A stretch of 64,000 nt of DNA from Bacteroidales bacterium (GTDB taxonomy: Bacteria; Bacteroidota; Bacteroidia; Bacteroidales; Muribaculaceae): contig CAAGDX010000034.1 in assembly GCA_900768685.1 (NCBI GenBank), positions 124,001-188,000 of the forward strand, read 5' to 3'. Below are positions 10,092 through 21,100 of the stretch, piece after piece. Made by a program: the position numbers and the translations under genes. The notes beneath the pieces are model-generated. The model worked only from the letters and a program-made list of their open reading frames with translations. It did not search any database and had not been told where the DNA came from. The first letter of the stretch is position 1. Each line of letters begins with the position of its first letter.

Positions 10092-10175
10092 TGGTGCGCA
10101 TGAAGGGACTCGAACCCCCACGTCCTGAGACATCAGATCCTAAGTCTGACGCGGCTACCATTACGCCACATGCGC
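10092..10175 (-). tRNA. tRNA-Leu (anticodon UAG)
   Basis: The minus strand folds into a full cloverleaf. The acceptor GCGCATG pairs with CATGCGC. The anticodon arm is TCAGA-CTTAGGA-TCTGA with anticodon TAG (reads CUA/CUN leucine codons). A long variable arm with a GTC/GAC stem is typical of class II tRNAs, and the T arm carries GGTTCGAGTCC. Discriminator A and the CCA end (10092-10094) are encoded in the DNA. Confidence 0.95.
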
Positions 10176-10271
10176 AGGATTTTCTTGTGCAAAGGTAATG
10201 CTTTTATTTGAATTAACAAGCATAATTATGAAAATTTAGTTTCATGTGCCCTCTTATTGGCAAAAAATCAG

Positions 10272-10279
10272 TAACTTTG
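10272..10279 (+). promoter_or_regulatory. -7 box upstream of rnz
   Basis: TAACTTTG matches the Bacteroidetes -7 consensus and lies 30 nt before the rnz start. A TTGG at 10257 is too close for an ideal -33 box, so only the -7 element is convincing. Confidence 0.5.
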
Positions 10280-10308
10280 TAAGTTGTAATTACGTATAAT
10301 GGAAACTA

Positions 10309-11226
10309 ATGGAAACTTTCAAGGTAAATATTCTCGGTTGCGGCTCAGCCACGCCAACGCTTCGCCACTTGCAGTCTTGCCAAGTGATAGATTTTCGTGA
10401 ATCACTTATGATGGTGGATTGCGGTGAAAGCAGTCAGCTTGAAGTGAGAAGAAGAAAAATGAAATTTTCACGGCTGACGCATATTTTCATCAGCCACAGT
10501 CACGGTGACCATTGCCTCGGATTGCCGGGATTGCTTTCCACACTCTCGCTCCACGGCAGAGAAGGAGGCGTGAAAATTTATATGCTCAAAGACGGTATAG
10601 AACTCCTCAAACCTTTAGTGGAATCCATTTGTCGCCAACCGTCTTATAGTCTTGAATTTATTGAAATTGACCCCAAGGGCGGACTGCTCCTGGAAACGAA
10701 TGCACTGACCGTGGAGGCTTTTCCGCTTTATCACAGAGTGCCATGCGTAGGTTTTATTTTCCGTGAGAAAGAAAAACTGCGTCACCTGAAGGGTGATATG
10801 GTGAAATTTTATGATATTCCCGTGCGTCTTATCCCGGACATTAAAGCCGGAGCAGACCTGGAATTGCCTGACGGAAGAATTATCCCAAACGAACATCTCA
10901 CTACGGACCCTACGCCTGCAAGAAGTTATGCTTACTGCTCAGACACTATGTTTGATACCCGTGTGGCGGAGGCGGTGAAAGGTGTTGACACCATTTATCA
11001 CGAAGCCACTTACGCTTCGGACTTGGAGGACCGGGCTCACGAAAGAGGTCATTCCACTGCTGCGGAAGCCGCAAAAATAGCCAAAATGGCAGGGGCAAGG
11101 CAACTGATTATAGGACACTATTCAAAAAGATACATTGAGCCCACTACGCTACTGGAGGAGGCACAAGCCATTTTCCCGAACACGATTGCTGCAGATGAAG
11201 GTATGTGTATAGATTTATTCGCATAA
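10309..11226 (+). CDS. rnz: Ribonuclease Z
   Basis: A metallo-beta-lactamase-fold endonuclease that trims tRNA 3' ends. At 305 residues it is the usual short form. The zinc signature SHSHGDH is at residues 62-68, and a second metal-binding/catalytic block HERGHSTA lies near residues 242-249. An ATG 10 nt upstream (10299) is out of frame, so 10309 is the start. It is first in rnz-tadA-metH, with a 7-nt gap to tadA. Two tRNA maturation enzymes are thus co-transcribed. Confidence 0.95.
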   Translation: METFKVNILGCGSATPTLRHLQSCQVIDFRESLMMVDCGESSQLEVRRRKMKFSRLTHIFISHSHGDHCLGLPGLLSTLSLHGREGGVKIYMLKDGIELLKPLVESICRQPSYSLEFIEIDPKGGLLLETNALTVEAFPLYHRVPCVGFIFREKEKLRHLKGDMVKFYDIPVRLIPDIKAGADLELPDGRIIPNEHLTTDPTPARSYAYCSDTMFDTRVAEAVKGVDTIYHEATYASDLEDRAHERGHSTAAEAAKIAKMAGARQLIIGHYSKRYIEPTTLLEEAQAIFPNTIAADEGMCIDLFA

Positions 11227-11233
11227 TAGTATT

Positions 11234-11674
11234 ATGACGGAAGACGAAAAATTTATGAAATATGCCCTTGCGGAGGCGGAACACGCTTTGGCGGAAGATG
11301 AAATTCCTATCGGGGCGGTGGTGGTGAGCAACGGCAGAGTGATTGGTCGCGGACATAATCTCACGGAAATGCTCTCAGACGTCACTGCACATGCGGAAAT
11401 GCAGGCTATAACAGCCGCTGCGGAAACAATCGGAGGTAAGTACCTCACAGACTGCACGATATACGTTACTGTGGAGCCATGCATCATGTGTGCAGGTGCT
11501 ATAGGGTGGAGCCAAATCAGCAGAATTGTGTATGGTGCTGACGATGAAAAACGCGGCTATCACGTTTATGCAGGTAAAAAATCGCCTTTTCACCCTAAAG
11601 CAACCGTCACTTCCGGCGTTCTCAAAGATGAATGTGCTGCACTCGTTAAAAACTTTTTTGCAAACAAAAGATAA
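11234..11674 (+). CDS. tadA: tRNA-specific adenosine deaminase TadA
   Basis: Converts A34 to inosine in the anticodon wobble position of tRNA-Arg. This 146-residue cytidine-deaminase-fold protein has the zinc/proton-shuttle motif HAE (53-55) and PCIMC (82-86), both intact. The stop codon overlaps the metH start by one base (TAATG), indicating translational coupling. Confidence 0.95.
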   Translation: MTEDEKFMKYALAEAEHALAEDEIPIGAVVVSNGRVIGRGHNLTEMLSDVTAHAEMQAITAAAETIGGKYLTDCTIYVTVEPCIMCAGAIGWSQISRIVYGADDEKRGYHVYAGKKSPFHPKATVTSGVLKDECAALVKNFFANKR

Positions 11675-14600
11675 TGATAGATAATATAAGGAAATTTCCA
11701 TATACGCCTGATAGTCTTGCACTTATGGAGCAAATGAAGCACAGGATACTTGTGCTTGACGGTGCTATGGGTACTATGATTCAGTGTTACGGACTTGATG
11801 AACATGATTTTCACAGTGGTTGCCATTGCGGTTGCGAAACCGGTAAGGCTCTGAAAGGTTGTAACGATATCCTCGTGGAAACGCGTCCGGACGTGATTGC
11901 GGACATTCATGCCAAATACCTTGCTTCCGGTGCGGATATCATCACTACAGATACATTTAATGCCAACGCAATTTCGCTTGCCGACTATGGACTTGAAGAT
12001 GCTGTGGAGAGAATAAATATTGCTGCCGCAAAACTCGCAAAAAGCGTTGTGAAAGACCATTTTGATGCAACGGGTGCCAAGCGTTTCGTGGCAGGTAGCA
12101 TAGGCCCGACGAGTAAATCCCTCACTATGGCTGCCAATCTGGGCGATAACATCACTTTTGACGAAATGGCAGATGCCTACTTCGTGCAGTGCAAGTCGCT
12201 GATTAAAGGCGGTGTGGATATGTTTGCACTTGAAACGTTTTATGATACTCTGAACTGTAAAGCCGCTATTTATGGTGCTTTGCGTGCTATGGAGGCGGAG
12301 CGGACAAGAGTGCCGATGATGATTTCCGCCACTCTCACTATGTCCGGGCAGACGCTCTCCGGAATGTCGCTGAAAGCATTTGTGACAGCCGTGAGTCACG
12401 CAGAACCGATAGCAGTGGGAATCAACTGCGGTTTTGGTGCAAAAGCACTTGCGGAACATCTATCGGAGATTGATGATTACACCGGTGGTGTGGTGTTCTA
12501 CCCCAATGCCGGACTGCCGAACGAACTGGGCGAATACGACCAGACACCGCAGCAAATGGCGGAAGAAATACGCTGCAGCGGTGCTTTGGAGAGAGTAAAC
12601 ATAATCGGCGGTTGCTGCGGCACTACACCGGAACATATTGCCGCTATTGCAAGCTTGGTTCAAGGACTTGCTCCAAGAAAAATAAAAAAGCAGAAACTAT
12701 CACTTAAAGTGGCGGGACTCCACCCGCTTGACTATGACGATTTTACTTTTGTAAACGTTGGTGAACGATGTAATGTTGCCGGAAGTCGCAAATTCCTGCG
12801 TCTTATCAATGAAAATAACTATGATGAAGCACTTTCCGTGGCGGCAAGCCAGATAGAAAAAGGTGCTAACATTATAGACATCAATATGGACGACGGGCTT
12901 TTAGACACAAAGGCTTGTATGGTAAACTTTCTTACGAAAATTGCCACGGAGCCAAGTATTGCAAAAGTGCCTGTGATGGTGGATTCGTCTGATTTTGAAG
13001 TTATTAAAGAAGCTCTGAAACATATCCAGGGGCGTCCTATAGTGAACTCTATCTCGCTCAAAGAAGGCGAAGAAACGTTTGTTTCAAGAGCAAGGACTAT
13101 TTATTCCCTTGGTGCCGCTATGGTGGTGATGGCATTTGATGAAAACGGACAAGCCACCACTGTGGAACGCCGTATCGAGGTGTGCCGCAGAGCATATAAT
13201 CTGCTTACAAATGCCGGTATTCCTGCCTGCGACATTATTTTTGACCCTAATATCCTCGCTGTTGCCACAGGTCTTGAGGAGCACGACAGTTATGCCGCAG
13301 ATTTTATTACTGCCGCAAAATGGATTCACGAAAATCTGCCGCACGCAAACATTTCCGGCGGACTGAGCAACCTCTCTTTCTCTTTCCGCGGCAATGACTA
13401 TGTGAGGAATGTGATGCACTCGCTTTTTATCTTAGATGCTCGGAAAGCGGGTATGAAAATGGCGATTGTGAACCCATCCGGCATAATTCCGGAAGAATCT
13501 ATCCCGGAAGACTTGAAAAAAGCCGTGAACGATGTGCTGGAAAACACGGACAAAGGTGCCACTTTCCGTCTTGTGGATATCGCACCCAAGTTTATGGCAG
13601 CAAAGAAAGCCGCCACTAAAAAAATAGCGGTGGCGACAACTCCGGACAGCCACTTGGCAAATGCACTTATCAGCGGAAACACTGCCGGAATTGAGGACGA
13701 TATACGTGCACTGCTCGCTGCAGGACAGAGTGCTATCAGCATTATTGAAAATATACTCATGGGGGCGATGAATATTGTGGGAGAACGTTTTGGCAAAGGC
13801 GAAATGTTTCTGCCACAGGTGGTTAAGAGTGCTTCCGTGATGAAAGCGGCTGTGGAAATTCTTACCCCGGAGATAGAGAAAGGCAAGCAAAATCGCACGG
13901 ATAGTGCCTACAAAATGGTGCTCGCAACCGTGAAGGGCGATGTGCATGATATTGGTAAGAACATCGTTGCCGTGGTGCTGCGTTGTAACGGCTTTGAAAT
14001 CATAGACTTAGGTGTTATGACCCCGGCGGACAAAATTATTGAAACCGCTATTGAAACAGGTGCGGATGCTATAGGACTAAGCGGACTTATCACGCCGTCA
14101 CTTGCGGAAATGGTGGCGGTGGCAAGGCTGATGGAAGAACGCGGACTGAAAATTCCGCTGTTTATTGGCGGTGCCACAACTTCCGAAATGCACACGGCAC
14201 TGAAAATTGCACCGGAATATTCTTTTGCAGTGGTGCACACGTACGATGCCGCACAACTTGCCGCCGAGGCGAAAAAATACATCAATAAAGCAACTGCCGC
14301 AGAGGCTGCTAAGTGCATTGCAGAGCATCACCAAGCCCTGCGAAATGAACATAATGCCAAAGATTCCGAACATACGGAGCAACTCTCGCTTGCAGATGCT
14401 CGCAAAAGAAAAACAAAACTGAAATTCGAACCCTACGAATGTGGAGAAAAACGTTTTGAACAGAGTGTAACTGTTGCAGAGATTCGTGACAGCATAAACC
14501 TGAAACAATTTCTCCACGCTTGGCAGTTGAACCCTGCAGAGGCGGTACTTCCGCAGAGTGAGAGGAGTGAACAGGTTCGCAAACTCCTTGATGATGCGGA

Positions 14601-15246
14601 AAACTTGCTGGACCGTATGGAGCAAGACGGCGTAAAGCTCCGTTTTGCATTTGTCTGCGGTGATGCATACTCTATAGAAGATGATATCTATTTCCTTGAT
14701 AATAAGGGAGAAAGACTGAAATTGCCAATGCTACGACAAACGGAAGTGCTGAGAGGCAAAGAAACTCTCTGCCTTGCGGACTTTGTGCCTGAAAAAGATG
14801 AAAGTATCCCATACAATATTTTTATTTTTGCAGCAACGGTGACGGAAGAGGTATATAATAAATATGTGTCAGACCCCACAAGCTACGATGGTATTCTTGC
14901 CGACCTGCTTTTGAGCCGACTTGCGGAAGCCGCCACGGACTATTGCCACAAAAAATATTGTCACCCGGGCACAGAAACTTGCGGAATACGCCCGGCTGTA
15001 GGTTATCCTTCCATGCCGGACCAGTCGCTTGTGAAGATTTTTGATAAAATATTGGATTACAGTTCGCTTGGCATCACTACCACGGAAAACGGTGCCCTTT
15101 TCCCGTCTGCAACCACAACGGGAATTGTTTTCGTTCATCCGGATGCAAAATATTTTGCCGTTGGCAATCTCTCCGCAGAGCAACGTGCCGACTATGCTCT
15201 TCGCAGAGGTCTGAATTCTGAAGAAATTGACAAATTTTTGCCGTAA
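11674..15246 (+). CDS. metH: Cobalamin-dependent methionine synthase
   Basis: Transfers the methyl group of 5-methyl-THF via cobalamin to homocysteine. All four modules are present in 1190 residues. The homocysteine-binding domain (about 20-330) has zinc cysteines in INCGFG and GGCCGT. The pterin-binding domain is about 350-610. The B12-binding domain (about 660-890) has DVHDIGKN, whose His758 is the lower cobalt ligand. The C-terminal SAM-dependent reactivation domain is about 910-1190. No cobalamin riboswitch is expected or seen because the gene is internal to the rnz-tadA-metH unit. Confidence 0.97.
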   Translation: MIDNIRKFPYTPDSLALMEQMKHRILVLDGAMGTMIQCYGLDEHDFHSGCHCGCETGKALKGCNDILVETRPDVIADIHAKYLASGADIITTDTFNANAISLADYGLEDAVERINIAAAKLAKSVVKDHFDATGAKRFVAGSIGPTSKSLTMAANLGDNITFDEMADAYFVQCKSLIKGGVDMFALETFYDTLNCKAAIYGALRAMEAERTRVPMMISATLTMSGQTLSGMSLKAFVTAVSHAEPIAVGINCGFGAKALAEHLSEIDDYTGGVVFYPNAGLPNELGEYDQTPQQMAEEIRCSGALERVNIIGGCCGTTPEHIAAIASLVQGLAPRKIKKQKLSLKVAGLHPLDYDDFTFVNVGERCNVAGSRKFLRLINENNYDEALSVAASQIEKGANIIDINMDDGLLDTKACMVNFLTKIATEPSIAKVPVMVDSSDFEVIKEALKHIQGRPIVNSISLKEGEETFVSRARTIYSLGAAMVVMAFDENGQATTVERRIEVCRRAYNLLTNAGIPACDIIFDPNILAVATGLEEHDSYAADFITAAKWIHENLPHANISGGLSNLSFSFRGNDYVRNVMHSLFILDARKAGMKMAIVNPSGIIPEESIPEDLKKAVNDVLENTDKGATFRLVDIAPKFMAAKKAATKKIAVATTPDSHLANALISGNTAGIEDDIRALLAAGQSAISIIENILMGAMNIVGERFGKGEMFLPQVVKSASVMKAAVEILTPEIEKGKQNRTDSAYKMVLATVKGDVHDIGKNIVAVVLRCNGFEIIDLGVMTPADKIIETAIETGADAIGLSGLITPSLAEMVAVARLMEERGLKIPLFIGGATTSEMHTALKIAPEYSFAVVHTYDAAQLAAEAKKYINKATAAEAAKCIAEHHQALRNEHNAKDSEHTEQLSLADARKRKTKLKFEPYECGEKRFEQSVTVAEIRDSINLKQFLHAWQLNPAEAVLPQSERSEQVRKLLDDAENLLDRMEQDGVKLRFAFVCGDAYSIEDDIYFLDNKGERLKLPMLRQTEVLRGKETLCLADFVPEKDESIPYNIFIFAATVTEEVYNKYVSDPTSYDGILADLLLSRLAEAATDYCHKKYCHPGTETCGIRPAVGYPSMPDQSLVKIFDKILDYSSLGITTTENGALFPSATTTGIVFVHPDAKYFAVGNLSAEQRADYALRRGLNSEEIDKFLP

Positions 15247-15270
15247 TTCCTTTTTTCAAAGATTATTTAG

Positions 15271-15278
15271 TAATTTTG
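15271..15278 (+). promoter_or_regulatory. -7 box of the M13 peptidase gene
   Basis: TAATTTTG fits TAnnTTTG and lies 46 nt before the start codon. No good -33 TTTG is visible at the right distance. Confidence 0.5.
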
Positions 15279-15324
15279 CACCGCATAAACAGAATTCCAA
15301 TTAAACTTTAAATAACTATAAATC

Positions 15325-17367
15325 ATGAATTTAAAAAACATTGCTATGACATTAGTAGCAGCGGCTGCCGTAACATCTTGCGGCAACCAATCAGGCTTGA
15401 AAAGCATTAACACTGCTTATTTGAGCGACAGCATAGCTCCGAGTGAAGACTTCTACGGCTATGTTAACAAAGGTTGGCAAGAGGCTCATCCTCTTACTGA
15501 TGAATACTCTCGTTTCGGACAATTCAACGTTCTCAGCGATGAGGCTGAAAAACGCGTGAAAGACATCGTTCTTTCTCTTGCTGAAACTAATCCGGAACCG
15601 GGTACTGTGGCTTTCAAAGTTTCCACTATCTATTCTCTCGCTATGGACTCTGTTCGCCGTAACGAGGAAGGTGCTGCTCCTATCCTTGCAGACCTTAAGA
15701 AAATAGACGAATGTCCTGCCGACCAAATGGGCGAACTCTTCCTCTGGATGCACAAAAACTACGCAAGCCCGTTCTTCGGAGCCGGTCCTATGGAAGATAT
15801 GGGTAACTCAAACGAGTACGCAATGTACCTTTCATCTGCAAGACTCGGTATGGGTGACCGTGACTATTATCTCCTTGATGATGAGAATAATACAAAGGTT
15901 CGCGATGCTTACCGCACTCTCATCGTGGCTCAAATGAAAAATGCCGGTTTCTCCGATGAAGATGCAAACCGCGTCATGGAAAATGCTATAAAAGTGGAAA
16001 CTAAAATTGCAGAAGAAACTTGGACTCGTGAAGAAAGTCGTGACATCGCTCGCATGTACAACCCTCGTTCTTCTGAAGAACTCGCCAAAATGTACCCGAC
16101 AGTAGATTGGAACCGTTTCTTCGTTGAAACTATGGGTATTGAACAGCCTGCTTCCGTGATTGTTACGGAAATTAACACCGTTCAGCGTGGTGTGGAACTC
16201 CTTGCCACTCTCCCGGAAAGAGAACTGAAAGACTATTACCTCTGGCTATATGTGGACCAGGCTGCAAGCAAGCTCAGCGACAATTTCTCTGATGCTGAAT
16301 TTGAATACAGCAAGGTGGTTTCCGGCGTGAAGGAACAGCGTCCTCGTTGGAAACGTGCTCTCGGTGCTACTGAAGATGCTCTCGGTGAGGCTATCGGTCA
16401 ACTTTACGTTGAAAAATATTTCCCGGAATCTTCCAAGCAATATATGCTTGAACTCGTGGAAAACCTCCGTGCCGCACTCGGTGTACATATCCAAAACCTT
16501 ACTTGGATGAGCGACTCCACAAAAACTCGTGCCCTTGAGAAACTCGCCGCTTTCACTGTGAAAATTGGATACCCTGACAAGTGGAAAGACTATTCTTCAA
16601 TGAATATTGACCCAGAAAAGTCTTACTACGAAAATATGCACGAAGTGGCTATGTGGCATCAGGCTGAAGTTTATGCCAAATGGGGCAAACCTGTGGACAA
16701 AACAGAGTGGGGTATGACTCCGCAAACCGTTAATGCTTACTATAATCCGCTTGCTAATGAAATCGTTTTCCCGGCTGCTATCCTCCAAGCACCGTTCTTT
16801 GACCCTGAAGCTACTGATGCTGAAAACTATGGTGGTATCGGTGTTGTTATCGGTCACGAAATGACTCACGGATTTGATGACCAAGGTCGCAACTTTGATG
16901 CTAACGGCAATATGACAGACTGGTGGACTGAGGCAGACACGGAAGCATTCAATGCTCTTGCACAGAAACTCGTTGAGCAGTTCAATCAAGTGGAAGTTCT
17001 CCCGGGTCTTTTCGCTAACGGACAATATACTCTTGGTGAAAACATTGCGGACCAGGGTGGTCTCCGTGTTTCATACACCGCTTTCCTCGCTTCACAGGCA
17101 AAGAAGGGCGTTGACATCAACAGTGAAGATGCAAAAGTGGAAGGTTTCACTCCAACACAAATTTTCTACATGAACTACGCCAACATTTGGGCTTCAAACA
17201 TTCGTGAAGAAGAAATGCGTCGCCTCACTATCCAAGACGTTCACTCTCTTGCCATGAATCGCGTTAACGTTTCATTGAGAAACATCACCCCATTCTTTGA
17301 AGCATTCGGCATCAAAGAAGGTGATAAACTCTACCGTGCTCCTGAAGACCAAGTAATTATCTGGTAA
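15325..17367 (+). CDS. M13-family (neprilysin/PepO-like) lipoprotein metallopeptidase
   Basis: A zinc endopeptidase of 680 residues. The N-terminus is a lipoprotein signal with lipobox VTSC (Cys at about residue 19), so it is membrane-anchored on the periplasmic or outer face. The peptidase M13 N-terminal domain is followed by the catalytic HEMTH (H511, E512, H515) and the third zinc ligand E572 in GENIADQGG, all intact. The C-terminus ends RAPEDQVIIW, close to the usual C-x-x-W end of the family. It has its own promoter and a strong terminator. Confidence 0.94.
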   Translation: MNLKNIAMTLVAAAAVTSCGNQSGLKSINTAYLSDSIAPSEDFYGYVNKGWQEAHPLTDEYSRFGQFNVLSDEAEKRVKDIVLSLAETNPEPGTVAFKVSTIYSLAMDSVRRNEEGAAPILADLKKIDECPADQMGELFLWMHKNYASPFFGAGPMEDMGNSNEYAMYLSSARLGMGDRDYYLLDDENNTKVRDAYRTLIVAQMKNAGFSDEDANRVMENAIKVETKIAEETWTREESRDIARMYNPRSSEELAKMYPTVDWNRFFVETMGIEQPASVIVTEINTVQRGVELLATLPERELKDYYLWLYVDQAASKLSDNFSDAEFEYSKVVSGVKEQRPRWKRALGATEDALGEAIGQLYVEKYFPESSKQYMLELVENLRAALGVHIQNLTWMSDSTKTRALEKLAAFTVKIGYPDKWKDYSSMNIDPEKSYYENMHEVAMWHQAEVYAKWGKPVDKTEWGMTPQTVNAYYNPLANEIVFPAAILQAPFFDPEATDAENYGGIGVVIGHEMTHGFDDQGRNFDANGNMTDWWTEADTEAFNALAQKLVEQFNQVEVLPGLFANGQYTLGENIADQGGLRVSYTAFLASQAKKGVDINSEDAKVEGFTPTQIFYMNYANIWASNIREEEMRRLTIQDVHSLAMNRVNVSLRNITPFFEAFGIKEGDKLYRAPEDQVIIW

Positions 17368-17386
17368 TCAACAAATAATCAGATAC

Positions 17387-17433
17387 ACAAAGCAAAGGCT
17401 GCTCTCAATTGAGGGCAGCCTTTGCTTTGTTTT
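17387..17433 (+). terminator. Terminator after the M13 peptidase gene
   Basis: A 20-bp near-perfect stem (17387-17406 with 17411-17430, one G-T pair) around AATT is followed by TTT. It lies between convergent genes and may act both ways. Confidence 0.88.
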
Positions 17434-17441
17434 AATGATTT

Positions 17442-17849
17442 TTAGTATTTTTCCAAAAATTGTTTTGGAGTCAATATCGGAATTTCAGAAAAGCTGAAAT
17501 CTTTTGTGTTTCTTGTAACAATCGCGTCACAATTAAATTCTTTTGCACAAACATATTGCATAGCATCTTCCATATCTGAGGCTTTAATCGCCAATACATC
17601 ATTTAATTGTTTTTTATCCATTGCAAGAACCTCAATTATTTCAGATAAACCTTTTATAACAAAGTAAAGTTCTTCCTTTGTTCTCCCTTTTCTTGCTACG
17701 TATGCTGTGTTAGCCATAGAAAGATACGATGTGAAGAGTTTTACTTTTTTATCCTCACATAATTGAAAAATATCACATGCATTCTCAAAGCCTTCTCTTT
17801 GAGTTACAAAATCTAATAGTACGTTAGTGTCAATGAATACGTTTTTCAT
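17442..17849 (-). CDS. PIN-domain ribonuclease toxin (VapC-like)
   Basis: A 135-residue PIN protein. The N-terminal strand carries FIDTNVLLD with metal-binding D7. Further acidic residues D92, E94/D95 and D117 match the PIN active site. It is expected to cleave RNA unless bound by its partner. The start overlaps the stop of the upstream antitoxin-like gene by 4 nt (ATGA), the usual toxin-antitoxin arrangement. Its RNA target cannot be told from sequence. Confidence 0.85.
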   Translation of the reverse strand: MKNVFIDTNVLLDFVTQREGFENACDIFQLCEDKKVKLFTSYLSMANTAYVARKGRTKEELYFVIKGLSEIIEVLAMDKKQLNDVLAIKASDMEDAMQYVCAKEFNCDAIVTRNTKDFSFSEIPILTPKQFLEKY

Positions 17850-18091
17850 TTATTCAGCAAGTATGAAAGTCTATCATCGGATTCTATATCTTTTCTGGTG
17901 ATTCCGGACCCTTTCATCCGGCACATTTGCTTTATTCTTTCTGAATAATTTTTCTTTTCAACGTAATCCACACGACCCACGTCTTCTGCGTCTTTAATTT
18001 TAGCAGAAGTGACTCCTTTCAGCATCTTTATTGCATTTATGATGCTGTCTGCAGACCAAGTGTTTTCAATTGATACGATAATTTCTGCCAT
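17846..18091 (-). CDS. Antitoxin-like partner of the PIN toxin
   Basis: This small 81-residue protein opens with a beta strand (EIIVSIEN) and is otherwise helical, charged in the second half (YVEKKNYSERIKQM). It lies directly upstream of, and overlaps, the PIN toxin gene. I do not recognise a named DNA-binding fold. The antitoxin role is inferred from position. A TATATTTG -7-like box (18109-18116, minus strand) sits just upstream. Confidence 0.72.
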   Translation of the reverse strand: MAEIIVSIENTWSADSIINAIKMLKGVTSAKIKDAEDVGRVDYVEKKNYSERIKQMCRMKGSGITRKDIESDDRLSYLLNK

Positions 18092-18134
18092 ATTTCAAAT
18101 ATTTTTTGCAAATATAGCATAAAATTTTCAAATA

Positions 18135-21100
18135 TCACTTGTATTCATCCCATGACTTTATTTCTATTTCTTCTACCGGGACGGAGGTGAAAGCGGAAAT
18201 AAAGGCGGAGGCGAGGCGTGCATTTGTGATAAGGGGAACGTTCAGGTCTATGGCGGCACGGCGGATTTTGTAGCCGTTGCTGAGCTCGGCGGAACTGAGG
18301 TTCTTCGGGATATTTACCACAAGGTCTATTTTCTTTTCGTGGAGAAGTGTGAGTGCTTGCGGCTGCATATCACTTTCGGATGGCCAATAAACGCGGATTG
18401 CCGGTATTCCGTTGTCGTTCAGGAATCTGTGTGTACCTCCCGTGGCATAAAGCGTGTAGCCGCTGTTGTGCAGCATGTGTGCTGCTTCAAGCATATCCGC
18501 TTTCTGCTTGGGAGTACCTGTGCTTAAGAGTACGGACTTTTCCGGGATGCGGTAACCTACAGACAGCATAGACTTGAGGATTGCTTCACTTGTGTCATCG
18601 CCTATACAGCCCACTTCGCCCGTGGAGGACATGTCCACGCCCAAAACAGGGTCGGCACCTTGGAGGCGTGAGAAACTGAATTGCGATGCCTTGATGCCCA
18701 CATAGTCCAGGTCAAAGGCGTTTTTGTGTGGTTTTTCCACAGGAATTCCCATCATTACTTTTGTGGCTATATCAATAAAGTTTATTTTCAACACTTTAGA
18801 TACAAATGGGAAACTGCGTGATGCACGGAGGTTACATTCAATCACCTTGATATCATTGTTTTTTGCAAGGTACTGGATGTTAAACGGTCCGGAAATGTTC
18901 AGAGCTTTTGCAATCTGTGAAGAAACCTTCTTTATGCGTCGCATTGTTTCCACGTATAGTTTTTGTGGCGGGAAACAGATTGTGGCGTCACCGGAGTGAA
19001 CGCCGGCAAACTCTATGTGTTCTGAAATGGCATATACTTTTATTTCACCGTTTTGTGCCACGGCATCCATTTCTATTTCTTTGGCGTTCTGGATAAATTC
19101 CGTAACCACTACAGGGTGCTGCTTGGAAACGTTTGCAGCGAGTCGGAGGAAACGCTCCAACTCTTCATTGTTTGAGCATACGTTCATGGCGGCACCGGAG
19201 AGCACATAACTTGGGCGAACAAGTACGGGGAAACCTACTTCCGCTATAAACTGCTTGATGTCCTCAAAACTTGTGAGTTCTCGCCAGCGTGGCTGGTCTA
19301 TGCCCAGGCGGTCCAGCATGGCGGAGAATTTATGGCGGTCTTCCGCATTGTCTATGCTTGCGGCAGACGTTCCGAGGATATTTATGCCTTGCTCGTCAAG
19401 ACGTGTGGCAAGGTTGTTTGGAATCTGACCGCCCACGGAGAGAATTGTGCCGTGTGGTTGCTCCAGGTCAAGGATATCGAGTACGCGTTCAAATGTCAGT
19501 TCGTCAAAGTATAGACGGTCGCACATATCGTAGTCTGTTGACACTGTTTCCGGGTTATAGTTTATCATCACGGAACGCCAACCTTGTTTTTTTACTGTGA
19601 GCAGTGCGTTTACGGAACACCAGTCAAACTCTACGGAACTACCTATGCGGTATGCTCCGGAACCGAGTACAACCACGGAACGGTGGTCGTGGAGGTATTC
19701 CACATCGTTTTCTGAGCCGTTGTATGTGAGGTAAAGATAATTTGTTTGTGCAGGGTATTCGGCTGCGAGTGTGTCAATTTGCTTGACAACGGGGGTGATG
19801 CCGTTTTTCTTTCTTAGATCACGCACCACGAGCGAATCGCGGTTGCTGTCCAGCTTTTCTTTGCGTACTTCTCTTGCAATCTGGAAGTCGCTGAAACCTT
19901 GCTCCTTGGCAGTGCGGAGGAGGGGGAGGGGAATATTTTCTATTTCAGAGCAGTTTGTGAGTTCTGTGGCAGTGTCTATGATGTGTTTCAGTTTGTGGAG
20001 AAACCAGCGGTCGATTTTCGTAAGTTCATGGATTTTCTCCACGCTGTAGCCTTGAGCCATAGCTTGCGAGATGACGAAAATTCGTTTGTCTGTAGGGTCC
20101 GCAAGTGCTTGGTCTATGTCTGCAACCTTGATTTCGCGGTTACCCACGAAGCCGTGCATGCCCTGTCCTATCATTCGCAGACCTTTCTGAATTGCTTCCT
20201 CAAAGGTGCGGCCGATAGCCATAACTTCGCCCACGGATTTCATAGAGCTGCCTATTTCGCGGCTCACACCGTGGAATTTGCCAAGGTCCCAACGTGGTAT
20301 TTTGCACACAATATAGTCCAAAGCCGGTTCAAAAAAGGCTGATGTGGATTTTGTCACGGAGTTTTTGAGTTCGAAAAGTCCGTAGCCGAGACCGAGTTTT
20401 GCAGCCACGAAAGCAAGAGGATAACCTGTGGCTTTTGAGGCGAGAGCGGAAGAGCGGCTGAGACGTGCATTCACCTCAATCACACGGTATTCCATGGATT
20501 TTGGGTCGAAAGCATACTGCACGTTACATTCGCCCACAATGCCTATATGGCGGATGATTTTTATGGCAAGTTGACGCAGATAGTGATAGTCCTCGTTGGA
20601 GAGCGTTTGTGACGGAGCCACAACAATACTTTCACCGGTGTGAATACCCAGCGGGTCAAAGTTTTCCATGTTGCAGACCGTGATACAGTTGTCGTAGCGG
20701 TCTCGCACCACTTCGTATTCCACCTCTTTCCAACCCTTAAGTGACTTTTCTATAAGCACTTGCGGAGAGAAAGACAGTGCTTTTTCCGTCAGAGTGATAA
20801 GTTCCTCCGGTGTGTCGCAGAAACCGCTGCCAAGTCCACCCAGTGCGTATGCCGCACGGACAATTACGGGGTAGCCGAGCTGGTTTGCCGCTTCCAGTGC
20901 GTCTGAAACACTGTTCACAGCCTCACTTTTTATGGTTTTAACGTCTATTTCGTCAAGTTTTTTTACGAAAAGTTCGCGGTCCTCCGTGTCCATAATTGCC
21001 TGAACGGGAGTACCCAGTACACGCAGGTCGTATTTCTCGAAAACACCTGATTGATACAGAGCCACGCCGCAGTTCAGAGCCGTCTGTCCGCCAAAAGCCA

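Noticed and set aside
11590..12459. Long open frame antisense to tadA and metH (289 codons)
   Set aside because: It lies fully opposite strongly supported genes and is rich in Cys/His/Phe, as expected of an antisense shadow. It has no family resemblance.
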